Assembly: GCA_022315425.1 (NCBI GenBank)
Contig: JAIUPT010000017.1
Coordinates: 1 to 64,000 of the forward strand
From: Pseudevernia furfuracea
Taxonomy: Eukaryota; Ascomycota; Lecanoromycetes; Lecanorales; Parmeliaceae
Direction: 5' to 3'
Length of the DNA: 64,000 bases
This document shows positions 33,904 to 45,140 of this stretch, piece by piece (positions within the stretch are counted from its first letter, which is position 1; every line of letters begins with the position of its first letter). The notes beneath the pieces are model-generated. The model ran no database searches, was not told the DNA's origin, and saw only the letters and a program-made list of their open reading frames with translations. The translations under genes and the position numbers were made by a program.

Positions 33904-34816
33904 ACTCGCTAGGCCTTTCGAGCACCCTTATCAAAAAATTTGATGATTTCTTTTTGTAACTTCAATCACTCTATTCTCTCTATATATGATTTCTTCAAAT
34001 TTTCGTAGATTATAGAACTTAACGTGCGCATGCTAACGCTATAAGAAATATCAAATTTGATCTCTTATTGATAAAATAAAGTAGGATTTCAATATCGTTA
34101 CTCGATCACTTACTTCTTAATGATGAGGGATACGCGGCCTCGAAAAAATGTACGTACAAGTCTTATATTTTGAACAACTTTTTACTTTTCTATTACTTTT
34201 TTGATTTTTTTTTTTCAATTGTAAAGACTTATTTACGCTATTTAGAGAATTAAGAATTTTTAGAATCGATCTTTTAGTTATTAATAAATTCTAAGTTAAA
34301 GATTTTTAGCTTTGAAAGATTAGAATTTTAATATATATTTTAATAGTAAATTTCTTTTATATAGTAATAAAATAATAAAACGATTAAATTTATAAATTAT
34401 AGAATTCGAATTCGAGCTGCGTTAAAAAAAAAAAAAAAAAAAAAAAAATATTAACTAAATTGTAAATCGTATTAAAAAAAAATTATAAAAAAAATTATAA
34501 AAAAAAATTTATTTAAAATATCATTTAAATTTATTATTTTCTAAAAGAGTTTTTACTTTTTTCACGATTCAAGTCTTAAGTTAATTTAGATTAATTTTAA
34601 TATCGTATCACGAATTAAATTCGTGAGTCTATACTTATATACTTTAATTAATTATCTTAGAAAGATAATAAACTAAATCTTAGTCGATTAGATCTTTAAT
34701 TACGAGATTATATTTTAATTAAAAGAAGAATTATTCTTCTAGTATATTAGAATATTCATATTCTTTATAATAACTTAAGCGAATAAGAACTTAGTTTATT
34801 ATATTCTCGAAGTTTT

Positions 34817-35010
34817 TGTAAGGACCGTACTGTGGTGATAACCGTAGTGTAGTATGTAACGAAGATAACAAGCTAAGGAGCAACTATGGACTGGGAGGGA
34901 GGCCATATATGTATGGCGGAGTGAACCTGCCAAGACACGCTAAGCCTGATAGGGCTAGCGTAGGTGTCAAAGGTACGAGGTGTCAAGGGATGCAGGGTAC
35001 GCTCGTAACA
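34817..35010 (-). mobile_element. Solo LTR, 194 bp, not RIP-converted
   Basis: Read on the minus strand it starts TGTTACGAGCGTACC and ends CCTTACA. It is flanked by TTTTT on both sides, a fitting though low-complexity 5-bp duplication. It shares long phrases with the AT-converted sequences at 30566 and 41646, such as GCTTAGCGTGTCTTG and CATACATATATG. Its own CpA and TpG are intact, so it is either young or escaped RIP because it is short. Confidence 0.8.
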
Positions 35011-35411
35011 TTTTTAAAAAATTCTTCTTTACGTAATAAGTTTTCTTCGTTTATAAATTTCTATACTACGTAATAAGACGAAGTAAAACGAGATTTTAAG
35101 TGTCGTATCTCATCTCGACGCTAAGACGAGATATGCTTTTAGTAGTGCTCTTAATAGAATTCTTATTTTATTCGTTATTAAAATATCTTATCTAGAATAT
35201 CTTATAAGATATCTTAGATTTATATCGTTTTATATACTAATCAAAAAGATAAAATATAATATAAAATATAAACGTCTCATGTTATATTATAATATAATAT
35301 GATATGAGATCTCTAGATTTCATATCATAATGAAATGATATAAGATTTTATTAATATCATATTATGAGACGATATAAATCTAAGATATCTTATGAAATAA
35401 GATATCTTAAT
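35011..35411. other. Mosaic of repeat pieces left of the LINE
   Basis: Bases 35065-35136 are a fragment of the Tc1/mariner-like MITE. Bases 35138-35240 match the dispersed end sequence seen at 41260-41360 and 47300-47390 (GAATTCTTATTTTATTCG). Bases 35245-35390 are an AT-rich foldback related to 43930-44040 and 48253-48365. The last 13 bases, AAGATATCTTAAT (35399-35411), are the LINE target duplication. Confidence 0.6.
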
Positions 35412-35428
35412 GATTTTGAATTAAGAAG

Positions 35429-36727
35429 ATGAGTCGAAAAATAACAGGTAGCGAAGCGTTTGAGAAACGCAAGAAGGAGATAACTGGGGCAATAGCAGCA
35501 GGCTATGCTGCCGATGAGAGAGGGGAGCGTCGCCGGCGCGGGGGCGGAGAAGAAGGGGGACACGGGGACGCGACGAGAAGAATACCGCCGTCACTAACAA
35601 ATAGCAAAGAACGGAGAGCAAGTCTACACGTGGAAAACGCGGAGAAATAGGCAACTGCGACTATTGCGACCCTAGAGACCATAGAAAACACGTCGTACGA
35701 GGATCTAAACGCGTCAACTTGAAAGGTGCTTCAGGGGAGCATAGACCAGGTCAAAGCATACATACAGAAAGCTGACGGAGAACGCCAGAGAAAGAGTAAG
35801 AAACAGAATTCACGAGAGGGCTACGACAGCTGAGAAAGTACTCCCACGCGAAATAAATTCCCAGTAGAAAGCTGAGCATAGAAAAACCCGTTCGAATCAG
35901 TAGCAAACGAAGCAACGAGGTCAGTTCCACGTCTAATATCGTTCGAAATCGAGAATACGAGAAAGAAGCGTTAGATCTTGATAGTCATACACAAAGAGAA
36001 GAAAAGAATAACAATAAAGAAGATGAAGAGCGAGAGAATTCTCGTCGTCTTTAAGAATAAACAAAAGCATACTTCGTTAAAATAGATCGTTATAGTGAAC
36101 AGACTTCGAAGCGAAGATCTATTACTATAGACGACTACGTAAGAGATCAAAGAGACTCTCGAGAAAGACACGAGATGAGTGTTAGAGATATATAACTCGA
36201 TAGTAGTAGTGAGAAAGTTCTTTTTAGTAATAATTCACGAGATAAGAGTTTCGAAATTCGATATAGATAATTAGACTGTTATCAAGAAAAGAATAGAGAT
36301 AGAGAATCGAAGTCTACACTTAGAACTCGAGATAGTCAAGACACGATAATGTCACGACGTTAACGCGACAGAAGAGAGAGAGAGAAAGCTATACTTCTCT
36401 CTAATGTTACACGTCGCGACGACGAAGATGACTGACGATCTTATTAAAAAGCATCTAATCGAGACAAGTAAGATGAAGAGAGTGAAAAGATTTGATTAGA
36501 TAACAACAGCTATGCAGTGTTATAACTATCAGAAACAGAGACATATAACTAAAGAGTGCTCAAACCCTACGCGCTGCGCAGAATACAGTCAAGATCATAA
36601 CACACGCAGTCATCAAAAGAAGACGTCAGAGACGTCAAAGACCTGCGCTGACTGCGAGGGCATAGGTCACGCAGCGTACGAGAAGACCTGCTTAGTAAGA
36701 GTTAGAGAAGCTCAGAGAACGCGTTAG
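35429..36727 (+). pseudogene. LINE ORF1 (gag-like), broken
   Basis: The frame opens at ATG 35429 with a basic, Gly/Arg-rich 73-residue start and is then broken by TAG stops. At 36512-36727 one open piece holds CYNYQKQRHITKEC, CAEYSQDHNTRSH and CADCEGIGHAAYEKTC, CCHC-type zinc knuckles in which some Cys have become Tyr (TGC to TAC, a RIP change). ORF1 proteins coat the element RNA. No intact product is possible. Confidence 0.75.
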
Positions 36728-37197
36728 AGAATAGCGACTAAGTCTCTACTGTATAAGTCGCTAAGGGAGAGATCACCTTCGACACCTCTGAAAAGAGATA
36801 ACGAATTTATATTAATAGACTCAAAGAAGAAGAGAAAGATAGTTTCAGAGATAATCGAGTTGAGAGAGACGTCAAAGACTCAGAGAAGAAGTTAGAGTAT
36901 ATAGAGAGACAAGCAGAGAGTAGAGAGATCAACGACACGCTTTTAATTCTCTACTATCGCTGAAGCGCTAGAATAACAGACAATCGCAGCATCGAGTGTT
37001 CTCGAGAAAGTCACGTAATCTTTCCCTTAATAGAAAAGCCCTATCAACGAGATCTTCGCCTCTAGAGAGATAACGTATAACTCAACGTTAAAAGAGATAA
37101 TAAGCGTTATGCAATCAGCATAGCAAGTAGAAGTAATCACAGATCAAGAAGATATAGAGATATCAGACAACGATGATCTATAAAGAATATCGCGACG

Positions 37198-40100
37198 CTA
37201 AGAATCTTACAGTACAATATAAGAAATAAACTAAGAACAATAACTACCTTGCTAACAGACGCAGAGATTCAAGATACTAACGTACTTGCGATTCAAGAAT
37301 CAAGCTTCAACTCGCACACAGAATCCTCGTATAACTTAGAGACTAGTTAGTTTCATTTAACATATCGCTCGAGAAAGAATACGAGAGTGTGCTTCTATAT
37401 CAATAAGAGACTAAATTCGAAGAACTAAGATATGAAGTTCGTGACAAAGAATATAAGTACGCTGAGAATCCGACCCAGACAGAAAGAGCAAGCGAATCGA
37501 ATCGAGAGACTCTCAATTCACAATATCTACAATTCGAGCCCATCGCTATTCTCGACAGAGAACCTCTCTAGTCTATCATAGATTCTAGAGCTTCTGTAGA
37601 AGTCTGAGAAGCATCTCTTGCTCGAAGACTTCAATCTATATTATTCTAACTGAAATAACTCTAACAGATTCTCGTATCATAAAGAGACGAACGATCTAAT
37701 TACAGTAACTGCAGAGAGAAGAATAAATCTAGTTCTATTAAAGAGAGTAGTAACGTGAAGATCTCGAGAATAAAAGAGTGCGATCGATCTAGTCTTCATT
37801 ACTTCAGAGACAACGAAGATAATAGTTCGTTATTAAGTAAAATCGAATCTGTAGCATAACTCGAATCATCTCTTAATACTTATGAAGCTCGATTTAACAA
37901 CGAAGAGCGTCTCGAAATAGCGACGTCGTGCTTAAAAGATAACAAAATCAGAAGAGATAGCGAGAAAAGCTCAAGCACTAGACGCGACACTCTCACTAGA
38001 TCCTCTAACAAATTCGAAGCAGATCGATGACTATATTAATCTGCTTTATAGAGAACTTAATAAGATAGTAAAGAACATAGTATCGTGAGCTAAGTCGTTA
38101 GAAAAAAATAAATTATTCTAAAACGAAGAGTGCAGTCTAATAACAAAGGAAGCGAAGACTAAGATATCTCGATATCGAGTTAGCCGTAGCGAGCACGCAG
38201 AGCACGCATGAAGAGCGACACTCAAGAAGAGAGACAAGATAATAAGCAAGACCAAGACTCTCCACTTTCGCAGAGAAGTGCACGAGATGACGCAATCACC
38301 TAAAGAGATTTAAGACATAGTCAGCTGAGCGAGAAACGATAACACATGCCCCAAGCCCCTATCGAAGTTCCCGCCAATGAGAAGAACAGAAGAGAGTCTA
38401 GTCACTACGTTTAAAGAAAAAGTTAATGCTCTGAGAAAGACTTTCTTTCCTCCTCTCCCTCAGACAGATATCTCCGATATTCTAGAAGCAGCCTATTCTT
38501 CTTCGCTATTAATGAATAGTCAGATCACGAAGAAAGAGATACGCAAGACTATCTTCAGGTCAAAACCAGACAAAGCTTCAGAAATAGATGGCCTGCCAAA
38601 TCGCTTCCTAAGACTAGTTACAGAGAAGCTGCTCTCCAAGTTTAGACACTTATTTCAGACATGCGTAGACGTGGATTATCATTCTAAGAAGTTTCGTAAG
38701 ACTAATATTATTATGTTAAGAAAGTCAAAGAAGAAGAACTACTTCGAATCGAAGTCGTACAAATTAATAACACTCTTAAGTACATTAAGAAAGACACTAA
38801 AGACAGTAATTACGCGCAGACTTAATAACTGCGCAGAAGATAATGATCTTTTCTCGTCAAAATAAATAAAAGTTAGAAGAAAGAGATCTACGAAGACAGT
38901 TCTGAAAACGATAATAGATGCAGTACACACAGTCTGAGATTGTGAGAAGAATAAAGTTACTAGCCTTCTCTCACTAGATATAACAGAGGCTTTCGATAAC
39001 GTCTTTCATCATCGCCTGCTTCACAATCTTAGATAGAAGAGAATTTCGAAGCTAATTGTGAACTAAACAAGAAGCTTTCTTACTGACAGAGAAATCTCTC
39101 TCACTCTAGAAAGAATAACAAGCAGACTGAAGCCTACAGAGACGAAGATCTCATAGAGATCTTCGATATCGTTTATTCTTTTTCTATTCTTCAACGCTCC
39201 CTTGATTAAGAGATATGCGAAGATCAAGTTAAAACTGCAAGTAGAAGAATTCGTTGACGATATTTATCTGCTGACATATGAGAAGAGCACTAAGGCAAAC
39301 TGCGAGACTCTTAAAAAAGTATACGAAATCTGTCTGCAATAAGTAGAGACTCATAAAGCGACGTTCGCGTCAAAGAAATACGAGCTAATTTACCTAATAA
39401 GAAGTTCAGAGAAGTTCAATATGAGAGTTAGCGTCGATCTAGACTCTGCAACGACAAAGTCAAAGACTAGTATTCGCGTGCTAGAACTGCAGATCGACGA
39501 CAAACTTCGTTAAGAATCTCATATTAGAGAAGTCAAGATCAAGATGAAATCGCAATGCAGAGCACTATCAATAACTGCAGTCTCAACATGAAACGTCACA
39601 CTAAACAAAGCAAGACAAGTGTATAGCTCTATCGTACGATCAGCGATAACATACGCAGCAGCAACGTGACACACATTACGAGATCTTCGAAATAATAAGC
39701 GATCTCACGTTAAGATCTTAGAAATTATATAAAATAAATGTCTGCGAAGAGTAATTAAGATATATAAAGTCATTAATAAGAGAGTCATCGAAGCGAAGAC
39801 AGAGATTCCTTCTCTTCAGATCACGATGAATCAAGCAATACTTCGAAATCAAGCATTTAAAGACAGTCATCTCGTTACGAAGCTAGGAAATGCGAGGATT
39901 CGAAGAAAGCTAAGAGAGAAACGAAATAAAAGACGAGCAGTTCTTCAGATCTCAATAGAAGATAAAGAAGAGTGAGCTCTAAGAACGCTTCGACTCGAAA
40001 ATTAAAACTCTTTATAGACATCTAACGAAGAAAGAATATCAAGAAGAGCTAAAGATCTTATTAAAGACTAATAAAAAGCAGTCTGAAAAGCAGTGTGAAT

Positions 40101-40510
40101 TTAATATCAGACTGAGATTTCAGAAGAACGACGCAGTCTCGCACAAAGAAAAGATCTATAATCAAATAGAAGATCTCTTCATAAAGATTTAACAAAAGCA
40201 AAGAGCTTCGCTCTAACCCAGCTACGAACAGAGAAGATCGATCTAACACACTTTTTACATATGTATAAAATCTCTAAGATACTCTCTTTCGCATACGAGT
40301 GTGACTAAAGAAAACAAAATACTAGATACGTTCTCCTATTCTATTCAAGGCTGAAAAGCGAGAGACAAACTCTTCTGAAGAAGACTGAAACAGCTAATCT
40401 GAGAGAGATATTAATAACCTCACGAGAGGCAAAGATCGCAGCGCGATGACTGATCTCGATTGATCTTCTAGAATAGTTCTCGCTAACTAAGAAGCAGCTA
40501 TATGATAGGC
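37198..40510 (+). pseudogene. LINE ORF2 (endonuclease-reverse transcriptase), broken
   Basis: The endonuclease domain starts with LRILQYNIRNKL (37198) and LAIQESSF. The reverse transcriptase part is clearest at 38377-38865 (KPDKASEIDGLPNRFL, FRKTNIIMLRKS) and goes on through LLSLDITEAFDNV to FVDDIYLLTY (39250-39279), the catalytic YVDD-type box. The last part holds LTQLRTEKIDLTHFLH and a C-x-C...H...C finger as HVLLF-type text near 40270-40340. The frame has dozens of stops, most one transition from CAG, CAA or TGG. Confidence 0.8.
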
Positions 40511-40759
40511 AATAATAGAAGCAGCAACAAGTACTTCAAGAAGACACACGAATTCGTACGAACAGACTAGAGAACGCAGTGTGATAGAAAGACTATGCGA
40601 CAAGAAGATGCGATAAGAAAGAATAGCGAGAGTTTTTACCCTGTTTCGACTAGTCGAAGAAAGATTTCTCTTGTAATACAGCCTAAGCAGTAGCCCGTAA
40701 TTACTCTTCGTAGCTTGAGTAGACACGAGTATAAAATCAAATCAAAAAGATATCTTAAT

Positions 40760-41645
40760 AACGAATAAGATAAGAATTCTATTAAGAGTACTACTAACTA
40801 GAATAATAATTAAAATAATAATATTAAAACTATTGCTAACTAAAATAATAATATCGAAAGTATTATTAACTAGAATAATAACTAGAATAGTAATATTAAA
40901 TTGTTAATTAAAAAATAATAATAAGATATACGAGACGAAAGAATATTAATTCGATAATTAATTAATATAGACGCAATTGCGCATTATTATTCTTATTATT
41001 ATTCTTATTATTATTCTTATTATTCTTCTTAGCGATATTCTTAGCGATCTTCTTAGCGATATTCTTAGCGATATTCTTAGCGATATTTTTAATGATAATC
41101 TTAATAATAATCTTAGCGATATTCTTAACGATGATCTCAGTAGTGATCTCAACGATATTTTTAACGATAATCTTAATAGTAATCTTAGTATTACTATTCT
41201 AATTAATAGTGCTTTTAATATTATTATTCTAGCTATGATTCTAGTTATTATTTTAATTGACAGTGCTTTTAATAGTGCTTTCAATAGAATTCTTATTTTA
41301 TTCGTTACTAAGATATCTTATCTAGAATATAATGTAAGATATCTTAGATTTATATCGTTCTATAAGATATCTTATTTAAATATTATATTATATCTTTATA
41401 AAGATATAATATTTGATCTCTCTTAATTTTATATTATATTATAATATAAAATCGATTAAGATAAAATATTTCGTAAGATATATTATACCTTTTCGAATAG
41501 TAATTATTCTTTTTATTATTATTCTTATTATTCTTTTTAACGATATTCTTAGCGATATTCTTAGCGATATTCTTAGCGATAATCTTAGCAGTGATCTTAG
41601 CGATATTCTTAACAATAATTTCAGCAGTGATCTTAGCGATATTAT
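40760..41645. repeat. RIP-converted minisatellite arrays and dispersed repeat
   Basis: Arrays of CTTAGCGATATT-type units occupy about 40995-41200 and 41520-41645. They are the reverse complement of AATATCGCTAAG, the RIP form of the unit AATACCGCTGAG at 15 kb. Between them lies the dispersed segment with GAATTCTTATTTTATTCG (41285-41360) and an AT-rich foldback. There is no gene; leucine/isoleucine-rich frames follow the repeats. Confidence 0.75.
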
Positions 41646-41860
41646 GTTACGAGCGTATCTCGTATTTCTTAATAATATCTATCTGTGTTAACATTTCTTT
41701 GTTAACACACTATTTCTTTTAGACTTAGCGTGCCTTGATAGATTCACTCAGTTATACATATATGATCTTCTCTTTTAGTATATAGTTGTTCTATATCTAG
41801 TTATCTTATTTAATAATCTATATGACTTGACTCTATACTAATTCTGACATATTATATCTT
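41646..41860 (+). mobile_element. RIP-converted LTR fragment (solo-LTR family)
   Basis: It begins TGTTACGAGCGTA and shares ordered phrases with the solo LTR at 34817-35010 read in reverse, with CpA and TpG replaced. It joins the RIP-converted minisatellite directly on its left. Confidence 0.65.
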
Positions 41861-41874
41861 TATAAAGATATATA

Positions 41875-42370
41875 CGCTACGCAACGAGACGAGACGTCTC
41901 GACGAGATTTCGCGTTGAGTCGAGTTTGAGATAAGATATTAAGACGAGTTTTCGAATTTTTTAAAAATCTTATCTTACTTCGTCTTAGCGTCGATTTATT
42001 CGAGATTATTTCGTTATCTCGATAAACTTCAAATATTTTTAAGCGATCTCTCTAAAAGTTCAATATTACGTATTAATATTAGAATAAAATAAAGCGAAGA
42101 ATATAATATATTAATTAAAATTAAAATACGACGTATAATTGCTTAAAAAGATAATTAGAAAGACACGCGAGATAATATTTAAAAAATCGTTACGAGAATA
42201 ACGATCTCGAATTAATCTAATTAATAGATTTAACGAGATAACGAGATTATCTCGATATCTCGCTTAAAATAAATCGTCTCATCTCGTCTTATCTCAATTA
42301 AATCTCGTCTTAGCGTCGAGACGAGATACGATATTCAAAATCTCGCTCTATCTCGCTTTATTACGCAGCG
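41875..42370 (+). mobile_element. Tc1/mariner-like MITE, copy c (uninterrupted)
   Basis: This is the only copy complete in one piece, about 496 bp. It starts CGCTACGCAACGAGACGAG after a TA and ends TTACGCAGCG. The inner termini are long and nearly complementary. It has no coding capacity and is moderately RIP-converted. Confidence 0.8.
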
Positions 42371-42491
42371 CTTAGATATAATAATTAATTCTTCTCAATC
42401 TTCTATTATATCATAATATAAAATCGATTAAAATAAGATATCTCGTGAGATATATTATATTTTTTCGATTAGTAGTTTTATAATATAACTA

Positions 42492-43915
42492 CGCTACGCA
42501 ATAAGACGAAGTGTTAGCAACTCAGCTAAAAAAGCTGGCCCCGAGGGTGTCTGCGCTTGACAGCCCCAGACACCCTATTTAGGTACTAATTCTAACAATT
42601 ATCTCCCCCTTTATAGAGCTCGTCCTCGAGCCCCAAAGACAAAAATCGCAATGTTTCTTAGGGGATCTTTGGCCCGCATTAACGATTTCTAAGGATTTCT
42701 TGCTCGAAGTTCCAAGGTTCACTTCTCTGAAACTCTCACTTGTTCAGATTCTTTAGGAACTTCGTGCTCGATACTTTCGAGTCTTTTTGAGACGTCTCGC
42801 CCGAATTCTTACTTAGATTCTTTAGGGACTTCTCGCGAAAATGAGGTTTCTTCACTTATTCCAGGCCTGTGACCTCGCCATAGCGCATTATAGCTAACCC
42901 CTATTTTGGGGACTTCTGCCCGAATTCTTCGAGGCTTTCAGGGCTTCTTGCCCGACCTGAATGCTTTAGATTCATGCCATTCCGACATTTCAAGAGGATC
43001 ACCCAGGGTCTCGTGCCCGTGCCCGGTGCTTCCGGGGCTTCTTGCCCGTGGCGGGTCTTTTATACAGGGCATTTTGCCCGAAAGATTTATTTTGAATAGG
43101 GCGTCCTGTCCGAAATTATTCATTTTTGCCTCGATAATGGAATTCTTCGAGTCGTTTTTGACTCCGAAGCCCTCTGGAATTTCAATTTTTTCCCTCTGAA
43201 AAAGTTCATTTCTGACCTTCTGAGGTTTCGAACCCCGGCCCTCATAGACTAAGCGTTTCACCCTCGGCTAGCCATTTAGGCTAGGCTCCCTCAATTGCGC
43301 CCCGAGGTGATCGACTAGATCGACTCGGAAATCAAAGCGCAGACACTATTGTTAGCAACTCAGCTAAAAAAGCTGGCCCCGAGGGTGTCTGCGCTTGACA
43401 GCCCCAGACACCCTATTTAGGTACTAATCCTAACACGAAGCGTCTCGACGAGATTTCGTGTTAAGTCGAGTATAAAATAAGATATCGAGACGGATTTTCG
43501 AATTTTCTAAAAATGTTATCTCATCTCGTCTTAGCGTCGATTTATTCGAAATTACTTTAATATCTCGTTAAGTCTATCACTTAAATTAGCTCGAGATTGT
43601 TATTTTCGTAAAAACTCTTTAAATATTAATTTATATATCTTTTTAATTATCTTTCTAAGCAATTATACGTCGTATTTTAATTTCATTTAAAATATTATAC
43701 TTTGCGTTTTATTTAATTTTATTTCGATACTTAAAATTAAAATTTTAGAGAGATCGTCTAGAAATATATAGAGTTCATCGAGATATCGAGATGACTTCGT
43801 TATTTCGCTTAAAATAAATCGTCTCACTTCGTCTTATCTCAATTAAATCTCGTCTCAGCGTCGAGACGAGATACGATATTTAAAATCTCGTCGTATCTCG
43901 TCTTATTGCGTAGCG
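42492..43915 (+). mobile_element. Tc1/mariner-like MITE, copy d, split by a TRIM element
   Basis: Only 20 bases (CGCTACGCAATAAGACGAAG) stand left of the insertion; the rest continues at 43441 with CGTCTCGACGAGATTTCG. TA precedes the left end and follows the right end (TTGCGTAGCG then TA). The order of insertion is therefore MITE first, TRIM second. Confidence 0.82.
42512..43435 (+). mobile_element. TRIM-like miniature LTR element, 924 bp, 86-bp LTRs, TSD CGAAG
   Basis: LTRs at 42512-42597 and 43350-43435 start TGTTAGCAACTC and end CTAACA. They differ at one base of 86, so the insertion is young. The 5-bp duplication CGAAG stands at 42507-42511 and 43436-43440. The interior is not RIP-converted. 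It has repeated hairpin phrases GGGCTTCTTGCCCG, GGGCATTTTGCCCG and GGGCGTCCTGTCC. Near 43215-43265 the minus strand has TGGCTAGCCGAGG and GGGGTTCGAAACC at tRNA-like A-box and B-box spacing. No retroviral-type domain is encoded; a 97-codon frame at 42906 has no support. Confidence 0.88.
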
Positions 43916-44083
43916 TAGATATAATATTAATAAAATCTTATATTATTTTATTATAATATAAAATTAAGAGATTTTATATTATATTATATTATAATATAAG
44001 ATAAGACGTTAATATTTTATATTATTTTATATTTTTTTAATTAGTAATTACGTATTTAAATAAAATAAAATAAAATATAAAAT
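43916..44083. repeat. AT-rich foldback repeat
   Basis: Palindromic TATATTATAATATAA-type text with AGAGATTTTATATT. It is related to the sequences at 48253-48365 and, inverted, 35245-35390. It may be another small inverted-repeat element. Confidence 0.5.
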
Positions 44084-44353
44084 ATAAAATATAATTACTT
44101 AAAAAGATAATTAAAAAAATACGCGAAATAATAATTAAAGAGTCGTTATAAAAATAACGATCGAGAGTTAATTTAGTCGATTTCGAGTTAATCTAATTAA
44201 TAGACTTAACGAGATATCGAAATAATTTCGAATAAATCGACGCTAGGACGAGATAAAGTAAGATTTTTAGATTCGAAAACTCATCTCGATATCTCACTTC
44301 GAACTCGACTTAATACGAAATCTCGTTAAGACGTCTCGTCTCATCACGTAGCG
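44084..44353 (+). mobile_element. Tc1/mariner-like MITE, copy e (half)
   Basis: It matches the right half of the family in the orientation of copy a and ends CACGTAGCG followed by TA. The left half is missing. Confidence 0.7.
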
Positions 44354-45127
44354 TAATTATTTCTTAACGATATTTCTATTCTTCTTTTTTAATCGAAATA
44401 ATATTAAAAACTTTTTATTACTATTAATATTAATTAGTATAATATTTAAATAAGACTTTTTATAATCTAATTTTAATAGACTTAATATTAAACTTTATTA
44501 CGTTAATTTTATAAATAAAACAATAAAAATCGAACGTTCTCGTTTTATTAAAAGATTATCGAAAATACTAATCGAAAAGATATAATATATCTCACGAGAG
44601 ATTTTATTTCAACTAATCTTATATTATAATAGAATATAAGATAGAGAAAAGTTAGATATTATATCTTTATAAAGATATAATATAATATTTAAATAAGATA
44701 TCTTATAAAACGATATAAATCTAAAATATCTTATAAGATATTTTAAATGAGATTTTATATAACGAATAAGATAAGTATTCTATTAAAAGATATTACTAAA
44801 AGCACTATTAACTAAAATAATAATTAAAATAATAATTAAAATTGTGATATTAAGATCACTGTTAATTAAAATAATAATATTAAAATCACTGTTAACTAGA
44901 ATTATAATATTAAGATCACTGTTAACTAAAACTATAATATTAAGATCACTGTTGAGTTTACTATCACTACTAAGAGTATCGCTAAGAATATCGTTAAGAA
45001 TATCGTTAAGAATATTATTAAAAATATCGCTAAGAATACTATTTACTTAGATTCTTATTAAGATTATTACTAAAATTACTATTAAGTAAAATAATAATAT
45101 TAAGAATATTACGACTAAAATAGTAAT
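44354..45127. repeat. AT-rich decayed DNA and RIP-converted minisatellite
   Basis: At 44354-44690 no feature is seen beyond strong AT bias. At 44690-44800 the dispersed end sequence occurs inverted. At 44800-45060 there is an array of AAGATCACTGTTAACTAAAATAATAATATT-like units (30 bases, given as two short parts elsewhere) grading into TCGCTAAGAATA units, the same family as at 15 kb. Confidence 0.65.
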
Positions 45128-45140
45128 AAGCAATTACGTC

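Larger units (their letters stand above)
32321..34640 (-). repeat. R1 repeat, inverted copy, split by an LTR element
   Basis: The outer parts (32321-32446 and 33909-34640) are the reverse complement of 47396-48252. Near 34385-34424 on the plus strand the text GAATTCGAATTCGAGCTGCG precedes a run of A (34424-34449). In the other copy the matching strand has GAATTCGAATCC, close to a pol III B box, so a SINE-like part is possible but unproven. No frame is open across it. Confidence 0.65.
35412..40746 (+). mobile_element. Full-length LINE (Tad/I-like), ~5.3 kb, TSD AAGATATCTTAAT
   Basis: A 13-bp direct repeat AAGATATCTTAAT at 35399-35411 and 40747-40759 brackets the element, and the 3' end is a short ATCAA-type tail. 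In order it carries an ORF1 with CCHC knuckles, an apurinic-type endonuclease start, reverse transcriptase, and a C-terminal zinc finger. Many TAG, TAA and TGA stops replace CAG, CAA and TGG codons, so it is dead by RIP. The first 250 bases are GC-rich and hardly altered. The insertion site is itself a copy of the dispersed repeat around GATATCTTAATAACGAATAAG. Confidence 0.88.

Noticed and set aside
40958..41691. Ile/Leu/Arg/Ser-rich frames on both strands
   Set aside because: They follow the RIP-converted minisatellite period.
42906..43261. 97- and 107-codon frames in the TRIM interior
   Set aside because: Opposed frames over repeated GGGC/GCCC hairpins, with no domain.
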